5,451 nt of DNA, from positions 1 through 5,451 of the forward strand of contig JAJRCS010000005.1 of the NCBI GenBank assembly GCA_028678815.1. Direction: 5' to 3'. The notes beneath the pieces are model-generated. The model saw only the letters and a program-made list of their open reading frames with translations, was not told where the DNA came from and searched no databases. This DNA is from Methanomicrobiales archaeon. GTDB taxonomy: Archaea > Halobacteriota > Methanomicrobia > Methanomicrobiales > JACTUA01. Shown piece by piece: positions 5,355 to 5,451 of the stretch (position 1 is its first letter; each line of letters begins with the position of its first letter). The position numbers and the translations under genes were made by a program.

Positions 5355-5451
5355 CGGGGATCCCGAGGGAGGCGAGCTGCTCCTTCGTTGGCCGGCCCTC
5401 CGCGTCCCAGCCCCGGGCCCGGTAGTACTCGGAAAGAAGAGGCTCCCTTCT
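5257..5451 (-). CDS. Aldehyde:ferredoxin oxidoreductase, C-terminal fragment (enters from the right edge)
   Basis: Sixty-four residues before a TGA at 5259-5257. The visible part LLSEYYRARGWDAEGRPTKEQ, continuing into LASLGI, is the characteristic last helix region of the tungsten aldehyde:ferredoxin oxidoreductase (AOR) family: xxYYxxRGWDxxGxPTxxxLxxLGL. These cytosolic enzymes oxidise aldehydes to acids and reduce ferredoxin, using a tungstopterin and a 4Fe-4S cluster whose ligands lie outside this window. Most of the family ends about ten residues after the LGL/LGI; here a Gly/Pro/Arg-rich tail of about 30 residues follows, produced by a 49-bp tandem duplication read in two different frames. 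The subfamily (AOR, FOR, GOR or others) cannot be told from the tail. Confidence 0.82.
   Translation of the reverse strand, partial: RREPLLSEYYRARGWDAEGRPTKEQLASLGIPEDAVRGVPGEGFLGAPLGRSPRGPGGRVPRDS

Overview
The window reads as a dense, high-GC piece of a euryarchaeal genome, most likely a methanogen of the Methanomicrobiales type (Methanoculleus-like genomes are the closest fit I can suggest). The pointers are an archaeal FAD synthase (RibL), the archaeal dihydropteroate synthase-like protein with its extra N- and C-terminal domains, an archaeal-style TATA element, and a tungsten aldehyde:ferredoxin oxidoreductase. The genus is a guess from gene content, not a computed placement. Third codon positions are strongly G/C, so long open frames appear antisense to almost every gene; these are shadows.

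Layout. A leftward cluster runs from 1968 to the left edge: a dihydropteroate synthase-like protein, a small JAMM/MPN metalloprotease-like protein, and the first 32 residues of RibL, whose GTG start overlaps the JAMM stop (GTGA) behind a strong ribosome binding site. A 30-bp divergent gap separates it from a rightward pair: a PHP-domain phosphoesterase and tRNA pseudouridine synthase TruA. Between these two lie a 17-bp direct repeat and a 14-codon reading frame that overlaps both genes by ATGA. TruA converges, with a 26-bp gap, on a leftward gene for a membrane-anchored transglutaminase-like protein. A 149-bp divergent region then carries a conspicuous 26-bp dyad centred on a TATA element. It is followed by a rightward gene for an unrecognised, cysteine-containing protein of about 176 residues, which converges with a 10-bp gap on the 3' end of an aldehyde:ferredoxin oxidoreductase gene entering from the right edge.

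How the genes relate. The left cluster suggests cofactor metabolism (pterin-like and flavin) with a JAMM protease in between; the functional link is inference from order only. PHP and TruA may both act on RNA or nucleotides and are probably co-transcribed. No mobile element, CRISPR array, rRNA or tRNA is visible. No gene-free stretch exceeds 300 bases; the longest is 4567-4715.

Most worth a second look: the 49-bp tandem duplication that rewrites the end of the oxidoreductase frame, the symmetric TATA dyad at 4645-4670, the repeat/minigene at the PHP-truA junction, the apparent lack of the usual acidic third residue in the transglutaminase-like protein, and the unassigned cysteine-containing protein. 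None of these amounts to a demonstrated new system.
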